64,000 nt of DNA. Source: Artocarpus heterophyllus. Taxonomy: Eukaryota > Streptophyta > Magnoliopsida > Rosales > Moraceae. Below the pieces are notes generated by a model that was given only the letters and a program-made list of their open reading frames with translations, searched no databases and was not told the origin of the DNA. Where the stretch lies: assembly GCA_025403435.1 (NCBI GenBank), contig CM046332.1, positions 8,363,903 through 8,427,902 of the forward strand. Reading direction: 5' to 3'. A program made the translations under genes and the position numbers. This document shows, piece after piece, positions 23,356 through 37,300 of this stretch (position 1 is its first letter; each line of letters opens with the position of its first letter).

Positions 23356-24729
23356 TCGGCCTTTAAGGAAAATGACCGTTCTTAATCCATTTTCACTGTT
23401 TTAAACCTAGATTGAGACCCTAACCTTATTATATGATTTTATGAACATAAATGGCGCACTAAGACACCATCAGGTAGCATAGTGATGTAGAAGTGCTTTA
23501 AGTTAGATATTGATGAACCTAGTTTGTGTTTAAGGTTGTTCGTGGTTTCGTGGAGCTAACGTATAACAGATTGGGACAGTGGTGCTGAGTGCGGTGCTAG
23601 ATATTGAGGTAGGACTTCCACCCCTTTTTTTAGTAGCCCGGTTTTTAATGACTTTGACCATTAAGATTCCTTCAAAATGTTTTCAATAAATGACAAACGT
23701 TCTGAACATTTTAAAAAGGGGGCCTTTGGCCATAAAATGATTTCTTTCAATTTGAGTTTTAAGGAATAATTAAAATGAATTTCTCAATATATTTTCATTA
23801 CTTGCTTAAGAATGAATGTTCATAATGAATCAAATAATAAATGTAATTAAGAATACTCAGTAACATGAGATTTAAATAATAATAAATATACAAAAGAACG
23901 TGATGCCATCCACAAAGATCAGGTCGTGGAGAGTGTGACCTTGGGGGCAGGTCCTAAAACCCAGCTGGGCCACTATGGTGGTGATTATAATGGTATTGCC
24001 AGAAATTAAATGATAAGTTAAATTTTATGGATGACTAATGAATTAATGGTAAGAATAAATTTTATGAGTCTACCTACGGTATTTTATAATTCTTACAATG
24101 TAACGGATCTAACCTTAATTTAATGTTCTCAAAGCTCAACCCCATATTAGATTTGCATAAAAAGAGCAAGATGGTAAGTATGAGTTTAACGAATTTCAAT
24201 TTATTATTTTTATAACTTTTGTCTATAATAAAATATTAATTTAATTAAATGTTCTTCAAACCCTTAGTCCTACTGAGCATTTCGCTTACTTTTTCTTTAT
24301 CTTTTTTTTTAAAAAAAAAAAACTTTTCATCTAGGTAGAATTACAGCTTAGGATGACAAGGAGGCAACAGGACAATAAGTCAGTCACAGGAATACTGTTT
24401 CAAGTTGTTTCTTTAGTCAAATCAAGGCATGTAATACTCAAATTTTTATTTCTCGCATTGGACTATGGCTGTAATTTGTTATTGTCGATACCATGTGTAG
24501 GCACTAATGTGGGTCTGGTGGGGCCCGACTTATGTCTAATTATCTTTAATATTTTATTTCATGTTTTACTGTTTCAAAATAATGACAAATGTTTTAGAAT
24601 GTTTTTAAAATTATCACGATTTTTAAAATAACCCAAGTCATTTAATTGGTGAGTTTAAATAGAAAAATTTAGTTTAATTAACTTAAGTAATCCTCCACGT
24701 CACTACCCGTACTTTGGGACGTGACAGAA

Positions 24730-24741
24730 TGGTATCAGAGC
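24730..24741 (+). other. Primer-binding site of Gypsy C
   Basis: TGGTATCAGAGC lies three bases after the 5' LTR and matches the initiator tRNA-Met end. Confidence 0.92.
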
Positions 24742-24830
24742 TTAAGGTTAAGAACCTTGAGAATTGTGCAAACATAGGTACGGCAGTGAAAAGTCTCTGG
24801 CAGTCCAGTTTCAGTTCTAGAATTGAGAGA

Positions 24831-27800
24831 ATGGCACCTAGACGTCATCCAGCTGTGATTGACGCGAGTCTCATGAATGAGAGGAGTGTGATAGGGGCTA
24901 CATTTGCCACTTTTTGGCAAATGGCAGTAAGAGTTATACCTAGCAATTCGAAGGCAAGCCACCGGCATGGAAACTTTAAGGAGCTTAGGCGTGCGTCTAC
25001 CCTAACTTTCGATGGAAAAAGGGGTCTGCAGGTGGCTGAATCTTGGTTAGACTCATTAAGCAAAGCATTTGGATACCCTTGGAGCACCCGTAGCGTACCA
25101 AGTGGAATCTGCTACTTATTAGTAGGCAGGCATTGTTGATACTTGGTAAAGTAAGTAACGCATTTGGAGAACGGTAGGAATATTAGCGTGGAAAGATTTT
25201 AGGAATTGTTCTATAAGCATTATTTTTTGCAAGGATGCAGAGATTAAAAGATCGTCGAATTCTACCAGATGGGATAGGGTGACATGATGGTTCTGGGAAC
25301 ACGAGGTAAAGTTTGATGAGTTGGCCAAGTTTTCTCCATTTGGCATGGCTTTTGTACGTGAAAGCTATACTGAGTTCCAGGAAGGGTTTAAGATATCCAC
25401 TCGACGACAACTAGTGGCCTTATGACTTTAGAATATTGGTGAGTTAGAATCGTCAGCTTCATCGATAGGAGTAGATTATGCTCTCTATTGTGAGGACCGA
25501 ACAAAAACATCAAGGAGACCCCAATGGAGTAATAGGAGAGGTAGCAATAGCCAAGCTCAAGTAAAGAATTGGCATAATAACGTAACAGTGGAAGCAGTAG
25601 GTCATCCAGTAGCAGATGAAGCAACCCTTGCCACTTCAACCAGCAGCTGGGAGTGAATCGAGATGAGTTGCCCAATAAGGAATGCTCGACCAAAATCTCA
25701 CACCAGTGAGAGTGCAAGCCGTCAATCCCAACCTTAATCCTTACCTCCACCTCAGCAACTTCTTCTATCTCAGCTTTATCAGTTTCCTCCGTAGCAGTAT
25801 CGACTGATGAACCCAGGACATGGCAGTACTAGCAGAGGAAAAAGGAAAGGCTCTAGTTTGGGTTTACATCATGACTTCATGGAATTCGGATGCTCAGGCC
25901 AGCAATGTGAGAGTCGACGGAATGGTCCCAGTTCCTTAGTTTTTAGTTCCAATTCTAATTTATACTGGTGCCATTCATTCTCTCATTTTGAGTTCTTTTA
26001 TACATGCCTTTGGATTAGAAATAGAGGAATTTGATGGACCTTTGATTATTCCTTCACCCTTGGGGCAGGTATGTGTGAATTGTATATGTATATATTGTAA
26101 GATAATGATTGGGGATGAGATTTTAAAAAGTAATTTGATTATAATCCCCATGAGTACTTATGATGTGATCTTAGGAATGGGCGGGTTGTTCAGGTAAGAT
26201 GCAATTATAGACTGTCACCTTAGAGGGGTAACCCTAGTGATTGATAGAGGGATGATGATCATTTACTAGGGTAGTAACGATCGAGTGATGAGTGATCGAC
26301 TCGTGAAAATGTGTCTAGGTGTACAAGGAAACTTAGCATGATATATATACACACATATATACTTCTTTAGGATCTAGGAAAGGAATTTAATGCCACAGGA
26401 AGAGAGGCAACAACATTGGTGGCTGATGGGTTCGATGACATCTTCCTCGACGAGTTCGCTAGACTAGCATCGCATAGGAGATTGAGTTTGGCATCTAATT
26501 ATTCCTAGAGATTACTCTGATTTCGATAGCACCGCATCGATTGGCGCCTACAGAGATGAGGGAATTGAGGAAACAGCTTTAGGAATCTATGGATAAAGAA
26601 CATATTCAGGATAACTTGGGATGCGCCAGTTCTGTTCGCTGAGAGACATAATGGTACGCTCAAGTTGTGCGTTGATTATTGGCAGTTGAATCGGGTCACT
26701 ATGAAGAATGACTATCCCCAGCCCAGGATTGATGAGTCATTTGACTGGCTAGAAAGTTCATGATATTTCTTGAGGGTAGATTTGTGGTCCAAAAGCACCA
26801 GCTGCATGCCAAGAAGTTTGAGTTTTGGGGCATATTATTTTCGAGCAGGGTATCTCAGTGGATCTATCTAAGATAAAGGCTATAGTGTGGTGATAATGAT
26901 TGAAGGACGTGGCTGAGGTTTGCAGCCCTTTAGGACTTGCTGGGTACTACAGGAAGTTCGTGAAGGATTTCTCAAGGATAGCAGCTCCATTGATGCGATT
27001 GATCAAGAAAAGTGTCAGGTTTGGATAAGATGAAAAATGTGACTACACTTTCCAAGAGTTGAAGAATAGATGGACTACTATCCCTGTATTGGTTATATCG
27101 AGTAGTAACGAACTATGAGGTCTACACTAATGCGACAGGATGAGGACTTGGATGTATGTTGATGCAACATGGAAGAGCTATGGCTTGTAGATTGTAGCGT
27201 CGAGGCCTCGCTGCGAGTAGGACTACCCTATATATAAGTTAAAATTTGTCGTAATGACTCACGCTTTAAGGATCTAGAGATGCTATTTGTATGAAGCGAC
27301 GTGTTAGGTTTTCTTGGATCACAAGAGCACAAGATAATTGCTTACTTAGAGATATTCGAATTAAGGCAATAGAGATGGATGGAATATAGGGAGGACTAGA
27401 GTTTCTCGCTACAGTATCATCTGGGTAGGGCCATTATGGTTGCAGACGTGCTCAACAGGAAGTCATTAGGGATTTGTGCGTATTTGGCATTAAAGGATTG
27501 GAGAGAGGCACTATCGTAAGGGAATATAGACTGTAGTACCATGAATACTTCGATCAGGTATCAGTATACGTTAGGGATTTGATTCCAATGCGTGTTTGGA
27601 TAATAAAGCAAAATCAACGATGAGACTAGCATTTCCAGGAAATATGGATGTGCATACGGATCGGGGAGCAGTATGAAGACAGGAGGGTTCCTGTAGATGG
27701 GTCGTTTAATTTCGAGAAGCGTCTAGTAGTGCCTGCAATTAAGGGAGTGACAAAGGCCTTGATGGACGAAGCTTGAAAGTTTTCGTTTGCTAATCATCCT

Positions 27801-28900
27801 AGGAGTTTAAAAATGTACCACGATTTATAGGGGCAGTACTGGTAGGGAGGTATAAAGAAAGATGTTTAAGAATGCATGACCAAGTACGCGGCTTGTCTTC
27901 AAGTAGCAGTCAAGCATTAGAAGTTTGCTAGTCAGCTTCAGTCGCTTTGTAATCCTTGGTGGAAATGGGAGCATGTCACAATGATTTCCTCATCAGGTGG
28001 CCGAGCACGGAATAAAGACATGGTGTAATTTGGGTCGTCATTGGCAGGTTGACAAAATCGGCGCCTTTCATGTCCTTCAGGTTGACGCGTTCGAGGTGAG
28101 TCCTTGGAGGAGCTTCAGGAAGCCTTCGGGCACAGACTTGGATTTCGATGCGGCTTTTCATCTTCAAATTGATAGGCAATCCGAGTGAGTTATTTAGATC
28201 CTTGAGGATACATTACATGAGTTTGTATTGGATTTTGGCAGGAATTGGAAGAGATAATTGCATCTGGCGAAGTTGCATACAACAACAGTTACTAAGTAAG
28301 CATCAGGATGGCACTGTTTGAAGTACCATGTGGTCGGCTGTGTCGATCGCCAATGATTCGAGTAGGACCGCAAGAAGAGACCATATTTGAACCCGGAGAG
28401 ACCCGTGAGATCAACGAAAAGGCTACTGTGTTACATAATCTGTTGAGAGCAGCTTAAGTAGGTAGAAGAGTTATGCAAATAGGAGATGCTGACCTTTAGA
28501 AGTCGAGGTAGGTGATTCTGTTCTCTTAAAGGTTTTGCTGTGAGGGTGAGTTTTACGTTTCAGTGTGAGTAGAGAACTTGCACTGAGGTACGGTGGATCA
28601 TTTGAGATTTCACGACATGTTGGAGTGGTCGCTTGTCGCCTCAATCTTCCTCTCAAACTCTCATGTTCATGTTGCATTCCATGTGTCGATGCTCTATAGA
28701 TGTCCACTTGAGCTAGGCAAGATTGTCTCAATTCACAATGTGCAGATAAGAGGTGTCAGTTTAAAATATCGGTTGAATGGTGATAAGTTTGTGATGCCAT
28801 GAAATTCCGTTAGTGCATGTGGTGTGGTAGCACAACAGGATTGATAAGGCAACTTAGGAATTAGAGTCTACTATATGGAAGTTGTGTCCACATCTATTTT
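24831..28900 (+). pseudogene. Gypsy C gag-pol remnant
   Basis: Gag probably began near the ATG at 24831 (MAPRRHPA). A retropepsin remnant with TGAIHS lies near 25968. Reverse transcriptase is readable as LCVDYWQLNRVTMKN near 26660. The text then jumps at about 26790 to a region that normally lies some 80-100 codons further on, so the part carrying the Asp-Asp catalytic motif is missing. The connection/RNase H region (TCWVLQEV in a shifted frame, near 26935), integrase and a C-terminal chromodomain-like part (near 28600-28900) follow. Stops and frameshifts are spread throughout. Reverse transcriptase before integrase marks it as Ty3/Gypsy. It is not functional. Confidence 0.85.
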
Positions 28901-28940
28901 GTTTTAGGGTTGATCTTTGAATTTCAAGGACAAAATTTCT

Positions 28941-28956
28941 TTTAGGGGTGGAGAGT
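28941..28956 (+). other. Polypurine tract of Gypsy C
   Basis: TTTAGGGGTGGAGAGT directly precedes the 3' LTR. Confidence 0.75.
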
Positions 28957-31330
28957 TGTAACACTCCAATTTTAATTAAGTGAGACTAGTGAGTAAATGG
29001 TGAATTAGTATGCCATGATGTAAATTAAACCTAATTTAACTATTTTGTGATATTTTCAAATTAAAGTTACTTCTAATTATTATTAATTATTTTAAACCAC
29101 TCTCAATTATTTTTATCTGTATGTGTTATTTTGAATTTTGAAACAAAACGATTTGTCAAATGTTTAATATGTCCCCTTTGGAAAACCATGTGTTGGAACA
29201 TGGTTCTCACCTTGCAAAATCACCTTTACCCTCTCTATATATTCCTCTCACTCACCCTCTCCTCCTCACTCTCCCACTCTCTGTCTCTCTCTCTCACTCA
29301 GACTCTTTCTCGTCTCCCTCTCACTGCCTCTCTCTTTCTCTCTTTCCTTCTCCCAAATTTTAATTCAAAATCAAGGCTCAAGCTTCGAGCCTTGGTGGAT
29401 TGGAAGCTTGGGAACGTGTTTGGGGCAATTATAAACTCGATTTAATGCTCAAATCCAAGGTTAGTTTGTTTATTTTTTAAATTTCTAAACTTTTTCTAAA
29501 TTTTCTAAATTTCTTTAAAAAGTTGTAATCCGAGTTCTTAGACCTTAGGAAACCATGAATTTCGGTTACTAGAACTTAAATCAACTCGAATGTAAACTAG
29601 ATTTGAAGGAAAACTAATTAGACTAAGTTTTTCTATTTTTTCTCATTTTTGGATTTTCTTAAATTTTTCTATGTAAATCCTGATTAAAATAGTTTAAAAG
29701 TATTCTATTATGTTTTTCTATCATCTATGCATGTTTTGTATGCTTGGGAATTGAGAAAACATGTTAAAAATGAGAATGTAGGCTCGGGGAGGCCTCGGCT
29801 TGTGCCTGGAAAATTTCAAAATTTTCCTAGTTCTGCTGGCCGAACTTCGTGTTCGACAGGCCGAACTCATACGTTCGGTAGGCCGAACCTAGAAAAGTTC
29901 GGCAGGCCAGTGTTGTAAGACCGACAAGCCAAATCGTGTAGTTCAGTAGGCCAGATAGGAAAGTTCGGCAAGTCGACCAACGTTCAAGGAAAATGACTGG
30001 CCTTCACCCATTTTCATTGTTTTAAACCTAGATTGAGACCCTAAACTTATGATATGATTTTATGAACATAAATGGCATACTAAGACACCATCAGGTAGCA
30101 TAATAACATAGAAGTGCTTCAAGTTAGATATTGATCAACCTAGTTTGTGTTTAAGGTTATTCGTGGTTTCATGAAGCTAACGTATAGTAGATCGGGACAG
30201 TGATGCTGAGTGTGGTGCTAGATATTGAGGTAGGATTTCTACCCCTTTCTTTGGTAGCCTGGTTTTTAATGACTTTGACTATTAAGATTCCTTCAAAATG
30301 TTTGCAATAGATGACAAAACGTTTTAAACAATTTAAAAAGGGGGCCTTTGGCTATAACAATATTTCTTTCAATTTGATTTTTAAGGAATGATTAAAATGA
30401 ATTTCTTAGTATATTTTCATTACTTGCTTAAGAATGAGTGTTCATAATAAATCAAATAATAAATGTAGTTAAGAATACTCAATAACATGGGATTTAAATA
30501 ATAATAAATACATAAAAGAGCATGATGCCATCCACAGAGATCGGGTTGTGGATAGTACGACCTTGGGGGCAGGTCTCGAAATCCAGCTAGGCCACTACGG
30601 TGGTGATTATGATGGCTTTGCCAGAAATTAAATAATAAGTCAAATTTTATGGATGACTAATGAATTAATGGTAAGAATAAATTTTATGAGCCTACCTACG
30701 GTATTTTATAATTCTTGCAATGTAACGGATATAATCTTGATTTAATGTTCTCAAAGCTCAACCCTAGATTAGATTTGGATGAAAAAAGCAAGATGAGAAG
30801 TATGAGTTTAACAAATTTCAATTTATTATTTTTATTAACTTTTGTCTATAATAAAATGTTATATTTAATTAAATGTTCTTCAAACCCTTAGTCCTACTGA
30901 GCCTTTTTTTATCTGTTTTTTTTTAACTTTTCCTCTAGGTGGAATTGCAGCTTAGGATGACAGGGAGGCAACATGACAACAAGTAAGTCATATGAATACT
31001 GTTTTAGGTTGTTTCTTTACTCAAATCAAGGCATGTAATACTCAAATTTTTATTTCTCGCATTAGACTGTGGCTGTAATTTGTTGTTGTCGATACCATGT
31101 GTGTGCACTAATGTGGGTCCGATGGGGCCCGGCTTATGTCTAATTATCTTTAATATTTTATTTCATGTTTTATTATTTCAAAATAACGATAAATGTTTTA
31201 GAATGTTTTTAAAATTATCACGATTTTTAAAATAACCCAAGTCATTTAATCGGTGATTTTAAATAGAAAAATTTAGTTTAATTAACTTAATTAATTCTCC
31301 ACGTTACTACCCGTATTTTGGGGCGTGACA
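28957..31330 (+). repeat. 3' LTR of Gypsy C
   Basis: Starts TGTAACACTCC and ends GTGACA. Roughly 4 percent differs from the 5' LTR over its first 270 bases. Confidence 0.92.
29831..29976. repeat. Dyad-motif array in C 3' LTR
   Basis: Counterpart of 23210-23355. Several cores here are closer to consensus (TCGGTAGGCCGA, TCGGCAGGCC), so the two LTRs have decayed independently. Confidence 0.85.
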
Positions 31331-31335
31331 CTACA
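31331..31335. repeat. Target-site duplication CTACA, right copy (element C)
   Basis: Follows the CA end of the 3' LTR and equals 22333-22337. Confidence 0.92.
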
Positions 31336-32850
31336 AATTCCAACTAGATTACAAACATACCCTACATCTTTGCGTCTGTATTCTCACAAGCAATTTCAAA
31401 TGATATTATAGTTTTCATTCTTCTTCTTTAAACAATTGCATATTTCGTTTTATTGAGAATGCATATGTTTATCTATCTTCTTTCGACAAGTGCATGCCAA
31501 TATTTGATAAAGAATAAATAAAAAATAATTAAAACAAGTCAAAGAAAATGTTGGTTGCTGCTCTGACTAGCGGAGTATATAAAGGAAAAAAATTGGAAAC
31601 CTCTTTTGAGGCATTAAAAAGTTGACTTCTGGGAATGTCGTACGGCTATGTGTTAGTTTGAATGTCAACCGTCGTTATTTTATTCTTTTAATTTTGTTGG
31701 TGAAAGGGACTATGGTAAGGTTGATGACGTTCCATTTACCAAAAGGAAACTAATCCTACAAAACAAATGGGGCATCTCATGCTTTTGCTTCTTTTGATGA
31801 AATTAAAGAATATATGTTTCCAAGCAATATATAGTTCCTGAAAAGACAAATGACAATAAAAATAAAAAACCAATATGCTCTAGATTTTAGAGAAATGCTA
31901 ACATTTTTTAAACCCACTCTTTCTCATCCTCTTATTCTCTTCTTGATTTAGGGGGTTTTAGCTATATTAATCGTTTTAATATTTTAGTTATGCTTTGTTA
32001 TTAGCTTATCGTTATTTATCTATTATATTGTTTATTTTAGTATGCCTGTGTTATTGTTTTGTTACAGGGCTATAAATCTCTCGTAAGATAATTATAATAG
32101 CTATACGAGAATATTTGAATATTGAATACAAATTTGAGTTTTTCTTTCCTTTTGGGGATTTTCCTGTTTGAGAAGTTTTTCTTAGGTAGATTTTTATATC
32201 CTTTGTCTAGATTAGACCAATAAAACATTGTTCTCCGAATTCTGTTATGTGACTTCTAGTTATATGTTACATGGATTCCACTCATTACAAAATTCTCTAC
32301 TTAATTTTAATTATAACCGTGTTTGTTGCATGTGGTTTTATTCTCCCTAATACAATCTATACATGCTCAAATATTGATTTCAATGAATATTGTTATTATT
32401 AATCGTATAATGTGAATTAGACAGTTGTAATGAAATGAGTTGCTGATCAACTAAAATAATAATTAATGAGATTAAATTTTTATCATATTATATTATTAAT
32501 TATTATTAAAATATAATCTTATTAAAAATAAAACCATTTAAACAAAGTTTAAAACCATATCAAATCCAATTTGCATACCAAGGGGATCGTAAAAAGGTCC
32601 ATAAAGTTTCAAAGCATTCTCAGCCGCCTTTCCAGCCTAACCGGAACGTGGGTTTGAAAACATTGTCGGACATTTTTTTAATTCGTGAAGATGGCTTTTT
32701 AACACCAGGAAAAGCTCAATTATTTTAATGAAATACAAAGATCCTTTTTGTACTTAGCTAATCCAGTGTAACAGAGACCATGTACACCCGCGTTGAAATG
32801 CAATAACAGCCTTCGGATCTTCACTACAATCGAGATCATGGAATTTTCGG
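31336..32850. other. Intergenic region upstream of citrate synthase
   Basis: No gene or element was recognised. The sequence is AT-rich and must hold any proximal promoter elements of the citrate synthase gene. Gypsy C ends about 1.5 kb before the presumed transcription start. Confidence 0.5.
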
Positions 32851-32858
32851 TTTATAAG
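32851..32858 (+). promoter_or_regulatory. Possible TATA box of citrate synthase gene
   Basis: TTTATAAG, followed about 30 bp later by a pyrimidine-rich stretch that suits a plant transcription start. Assigned by position only. Confidence 0.35.
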
Positions 32859-32884
32859 GTCTGATTTTGTGCAAGACCTGTCCT

Positions 32885-33274
32885 AGTCGTGTTCGTTTTC
32901 TTTCTCTCCTCCTATCACTTTCTCTCTCGTATTCTCCCAGACTCTGGCTCCGCTAAGCCAACGGTAATACTTTTCCCACTTTTCTTCTTCCGTCCAATTT
33001 TCTCTCGAATCATTTTTTTTTATAATTTTTTCTTTTCGTCACAATTTTCCTTTCCTTTTCTCATAAGGGGAAAAAAAAAGTTTCAAAGAATCACTTCCAT
33101 GGTTAATCTGATCGAGCTTAACGCTCTCAATAGCATAAGCTTCTTAGGTTCCGAAACCTAAATTTTTGCCTTCAATCTCTTCATCTCTAACAAATTTTAT
33201 TCCGAGTATATATACATATTTGTGTATATATATAATGGTGTTGTTTTGGTGTTAGCAGCTAGCCGCACGGAAGG
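32885..33274 (+). other. Citrate synthase 5' untranslated region with likely intron
   Basis: Between the pyrimidine-rich presumed start and the ATG lies a candidate donor ACG/GTAATA at 32964 and candidate acceptors ending at 33255 or 33258. An intron in the 5' UTR would explain the long, T-rich stretch before the start codon. Confidence 0.4.
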
Positions 33275-34347
33275 ATGGTGTTCTTTAGGGGCGTTTCTGT
33301 GCTTTCTAAGCTTCGGTCTCGTGTTGTAAGTTTCCGATCATAATTGACACTTATATATATGTATATATTTGTGTGTTTATATATCTTTGTGTATATAAAT
33401 GTATATGTAAAGAGAGATGTGGATTGTTTCAATTGGAGTTTAAACGTTGTTTCTGATCAATGTGCGTTGCAGACCGAGCAATCTACTTTCAAGAATACGG
33501 TCAGATGGCTTCAGGTTCAGAGCTCCTCAGATCTTGTAAGTTACTGTTTTCTCTGTCTATGATTGAGCTGTTCAAATGAAAGATTTCAATAGTTTCTTTG
33601 GGTTTTGAAATAGTTGCAAGTATTATTTGATGGCATTTTTTAGAGGTTTATTTATTTTATATATTTATTGTTTTTTGGATTAATCAAACAATATAAAATC
33701 ACTGTTCGGCCGTTCGATGCCGATGTAAAAACTTTTTGTCCTATATTACTTTTTTTGCGAGTGGCTATCTGATGGCGAGATCATGAAAATCTTGTTCCAT
33801 ATTGCAATTGCCAAGTAACATAAGGCTTATGTTTTGAGGTTTATCAGTGATTTCTTCTATAATTTAAGATATATATTATTTGTTATCGAATTGCCAAGAA
33901 AATGATTACTTTTGTGGTCTATATTTTAGGACCGTTTGTATGGCTTATTGTCCTGACAAACATAAAAAGATTTATACACGTTGACATGTGAGGAACAAGT
34001 TACTTTTTTCCCCCCTAGCTATTTATCATGTCTTTTATCATTTTTCCATACAGGATCTTTATTCTCAGCTGAAGGAATTGATTCCTGAACAACAGGTTTG
34101 AGTTACTAATTTTTATCATGTCCGTATTTCCATAATACAAATACAGTATTAGGTTTCTAACTTATTGTTTCCTATCCCTATATTTTTAATTTGACAATTG
34201 AGTTCTATCTGCAAATTGAAATCAATCTGCTGTTCATGTGTTTGAACCAGTGTGGTTGCCTTTTCAGTTTTGGGTTTCGTTTTTTGTTGTTTACTTGACT
34301 AAGTTTATTTGGATGGATGAAGGATTTGTTGTGTTGTTGTTGTTGTG

Positions 34348-34378
<31 letters not shown>

Positions 34379-37300
34379 GATTGAGAAGCCGCTTGGTAAT
34401 GAGACTAAATTGTTTACAAGGGTTAGATTGTAAATGTAAATGTTTCCATATGACAGATAATTCAAGATAATTTTATGATAAAGGTAATTAAGCACTTTAT
34501 TGAATTTGTAATATTTGGAGTTCGTTATTTTCTGAATTTTTTTTATTTGGTCACAGGAACGTTTGAGGAAAATTAAGTCTGAACATGGAAAGGTTCGGTT
34601 GGGCAATATCACTGTTGATATGGTAAATAGGATCTTCTGTTTTGATTTCTATTATCTCTGGCAGGAGTGAATGATCATAGGCCTTCTTGCCATGGGTCTT
34701 CTACAATTTTTTTTTCCTTTTTTTTTTTTTTTTATATATATAATGATTTTGTAGTCTTCAACTAACGTATGTCATATTTACTTGGGAAGGTAATTGGTGG
34801 AATGAGAGGAATGACTGGACTACTATGGGAAACCTCACTTCTTGACCCAGATGAGGTATAAATTTTAAGGACCCGGCCTTGATATTATCTGCTGGGGCTT
34901 ACATTTTTCCTTTGTCTTTTCTGGCCTTTTGGGACGTAATGTAGATCTAACTATGGTTTTCTTCTCCTCCTCCCAACTGTGTGTTTGTTTCTTTAGGGGA
35001 TCCGTTTTAGGGGTCTTTCAATTCCAGAATGCCAAAAAGTATTACCAGCTGCTAAGCCTGATGGAGAACCTTTGCCTGAGGGTCTTCTCTGGGTTCTTCT
35101 AACGGGAAAGGTAAATCATTTTCCCCCTCTTTTTGTGTTGCAAGATATTTGAATGTATAATCAGGGAAAAGACATGGAAGAAGTCATCTTGTTTAGTGGC
35201 TAACTGCAAGTGACCTGTTCATTCCAATTGAATCTTGTGAAAGATATTTCTATGGGTGAACTTTAATGCTTAATGCCCTCTTTCAGCCTTGAATAAATTA
35301 TAAGCTTATAATTCTCACATTTACCAGCCTTTTTTTTTTCTTTTTTTGGCAAGTTGTTTTCCTTCTATTAATTAGACAAGAAACAGAAATAACGTTCGCC
35401 CCTTCTCTGTGCCTCAGGTACCAACCAAAGAGCAAGTAGATGCATTATCCAGCGACTTGCGTGCTCGTGCAGTAGTACCAGGTTACGGCTTTCTTTTGTC
35501 TGTTGTTACTTATTGTCCATGATGTTTCAGTAACATATACGTCATAAGCCTATGATGATTTAACTATTCACTATAATGACAGCATGAGTGTGACACAGTA
35601 GTGTGCATCCAGGCTTCTTTTACATTTAGTACTTGTCGCTGGAAATGATCTATGCTCATAGAGTACATGTTATATACCTAGAAATAGGTCATATTTTTCC
35701 CACTTAAGTATAGTTTTTGTTTCTTATTTATGTATTAAAGCACACACATATGCACGCATGCTCATTCTAGTTAACTTGTGCTGTTTTTCAGTTGTTTCAT
35801 CTATTTTCTGTGCCTCATTGAGTTATCATTCTTGCAGATTACGTGTACAGGGCCATTGATGCTTTACCCGTTACAGCTCATCCTATGACTCAGTTTGCAT
35901 CTGGTGTTATGGCCCTCCAGGTTTGTAAGTGGATTTGTGGCATAATATGTTTATATGTTTCTTTAATTTGATTGTACAATTTCTCTCTTTTTTTTTTTTT
36001 GGTTGGCATGCCATTGGTTGTGACTGAATCTGAACTGCTGGACTCTGTTCATATACTCTCTTTTGCACTTATTTTCTTGGCTAGTTTGTATTCATTGGTC
36101 ATGGAGCATATACGTAGAGATTATAAGATGATTATGAGGTGCCAAAATATTGTATTGATTCATTATAAGGATAATTTAATAATTCCACATCATTTTATAT
36201 TTTCCGTTGTAAATATCCACTTTATCACCCTTCTGCCAAGACCTTATCAGAGCTTTAACTGCCAGCATCTCATTTATGTATCTTGACTGTGTGGCATATT
36301 AATAATGGAAAATTTTGTAATGCCCTCGAATAATCTGGGGAAAAAAAGGTAACTAGACACATACGACTTTTTTTCTCTACGTTTCCCAACTTGGCGGAGA
36401 TTTTGAGATCTGAAACAGGTTTGGATGATATAGTTCTTACCAAAAGACAGTAGTAGATAGTGTCTTAATTCTCTTTGGTAGGACTGACCTTGGTGGTCAT
36501 ATCTGCATTCATAGTTTTGGGATTATGTTTCAAGGTTTTAAAATATGCACACACACGTGCACACGTATGTATTTATATATGTGTGTGTGTGTGTACACAC
36601 ACGTCTTATCTTGGGAGTTCTCTTTTCTGTCTTATCTTGTTCTCATTGCCTATTCGTACCCTCTTTGAGTAAGAACTCGTTAAAATTAGTAGGAGACTAT
36701 TTAAAGCAATCCCTTGCTTGGACTCATCAGATTGATGGGGGGAAGGATCCAAATTATAATTACCGTTATATGTAATCATATTTATAAGCTGAAGTGTAGC
36801 TGTTGTCCATCCTTATCTGGTATATATAAGGACATGCTACAATATCGGCAGTTCATGTAATGCCATGACCATCAACATATGATTGCTTAACTTTGTCTAA
36901 TTGCTGAGTAAGTGAAATTAAACGTCGCAGCTTGCTATTTGTCATTAGCATAATATTTAGCATTACATAATAAAAACATTAGCAAGGACCAGGCCAGCAT
37001 CACTTTAACATGGTTTTAATGCTTATGATATATTGTTGTGCTAAAATTAATGGTCATCTTCTTATTAAAAAAATAGTGATGCTTATATTGTTTGGTCGGT
37101 TCTATGGAGTTCCTACAAGTGGATTCAAATGTAATAACGTCTCTCTATTTCTTCGTGCTTTATTCAGGTTCAGAGTGAATTTCAGAAGGCATATGAAAAG
37201 GGCATTCCAAAAACAAAGTGAGATTGTTTTATTGGTTATACTTATTCCAATTTTCTAAACGCTCAATATTATATGCACATGATAACATTTATTGTTTTAT

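Larger units (their letters stand above)
22338..24726 (+). repeat. 5' LTR of Gypsy C
   Basis: Starts TGTAACGCCC and ends GTGACA. It contains a TATA-like box and CT tract, and a motif array at 23210-23355. It aligns along its whole length with 28957-31330. Confidence 0.92.
22338..31330 (+). mobile_element. Ty3/Gypsy LTR retrotransposon C, complete ends, decayed interior (8993 bp)
   Basis: Two LTRs of about 2.39 and 2.37 kb flank an interior of 4.2 kb. The interior has a primer-binding site, remnants of gag, protease, reverse transcriptase, RNase H and integrase, and a purine-rich tract. Matching 5-bp duplications flank the whole. About eleven mismatches occur in the first 270 bases of the LTR pair, so it is far older than Copia B. 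The coding part is riddled with stops and lacks the catalytic core of reverse transcriptase. Confidence 0.92.

Noticed and set aside
34205..34612. Minus-strand 135-codon frame with Asn/Gln runs
   Set aside because: It overlaps citrate synthase intron 3 and exon 4 on the opposite strand and is driven by the (TTA)n and (GTT)n repeats.
36541..36775. Small open frames over the (TG)n/(AC)n run
   Set aside because: They lie within the large intron 8 of citrate synthase and consist of simple repeat.
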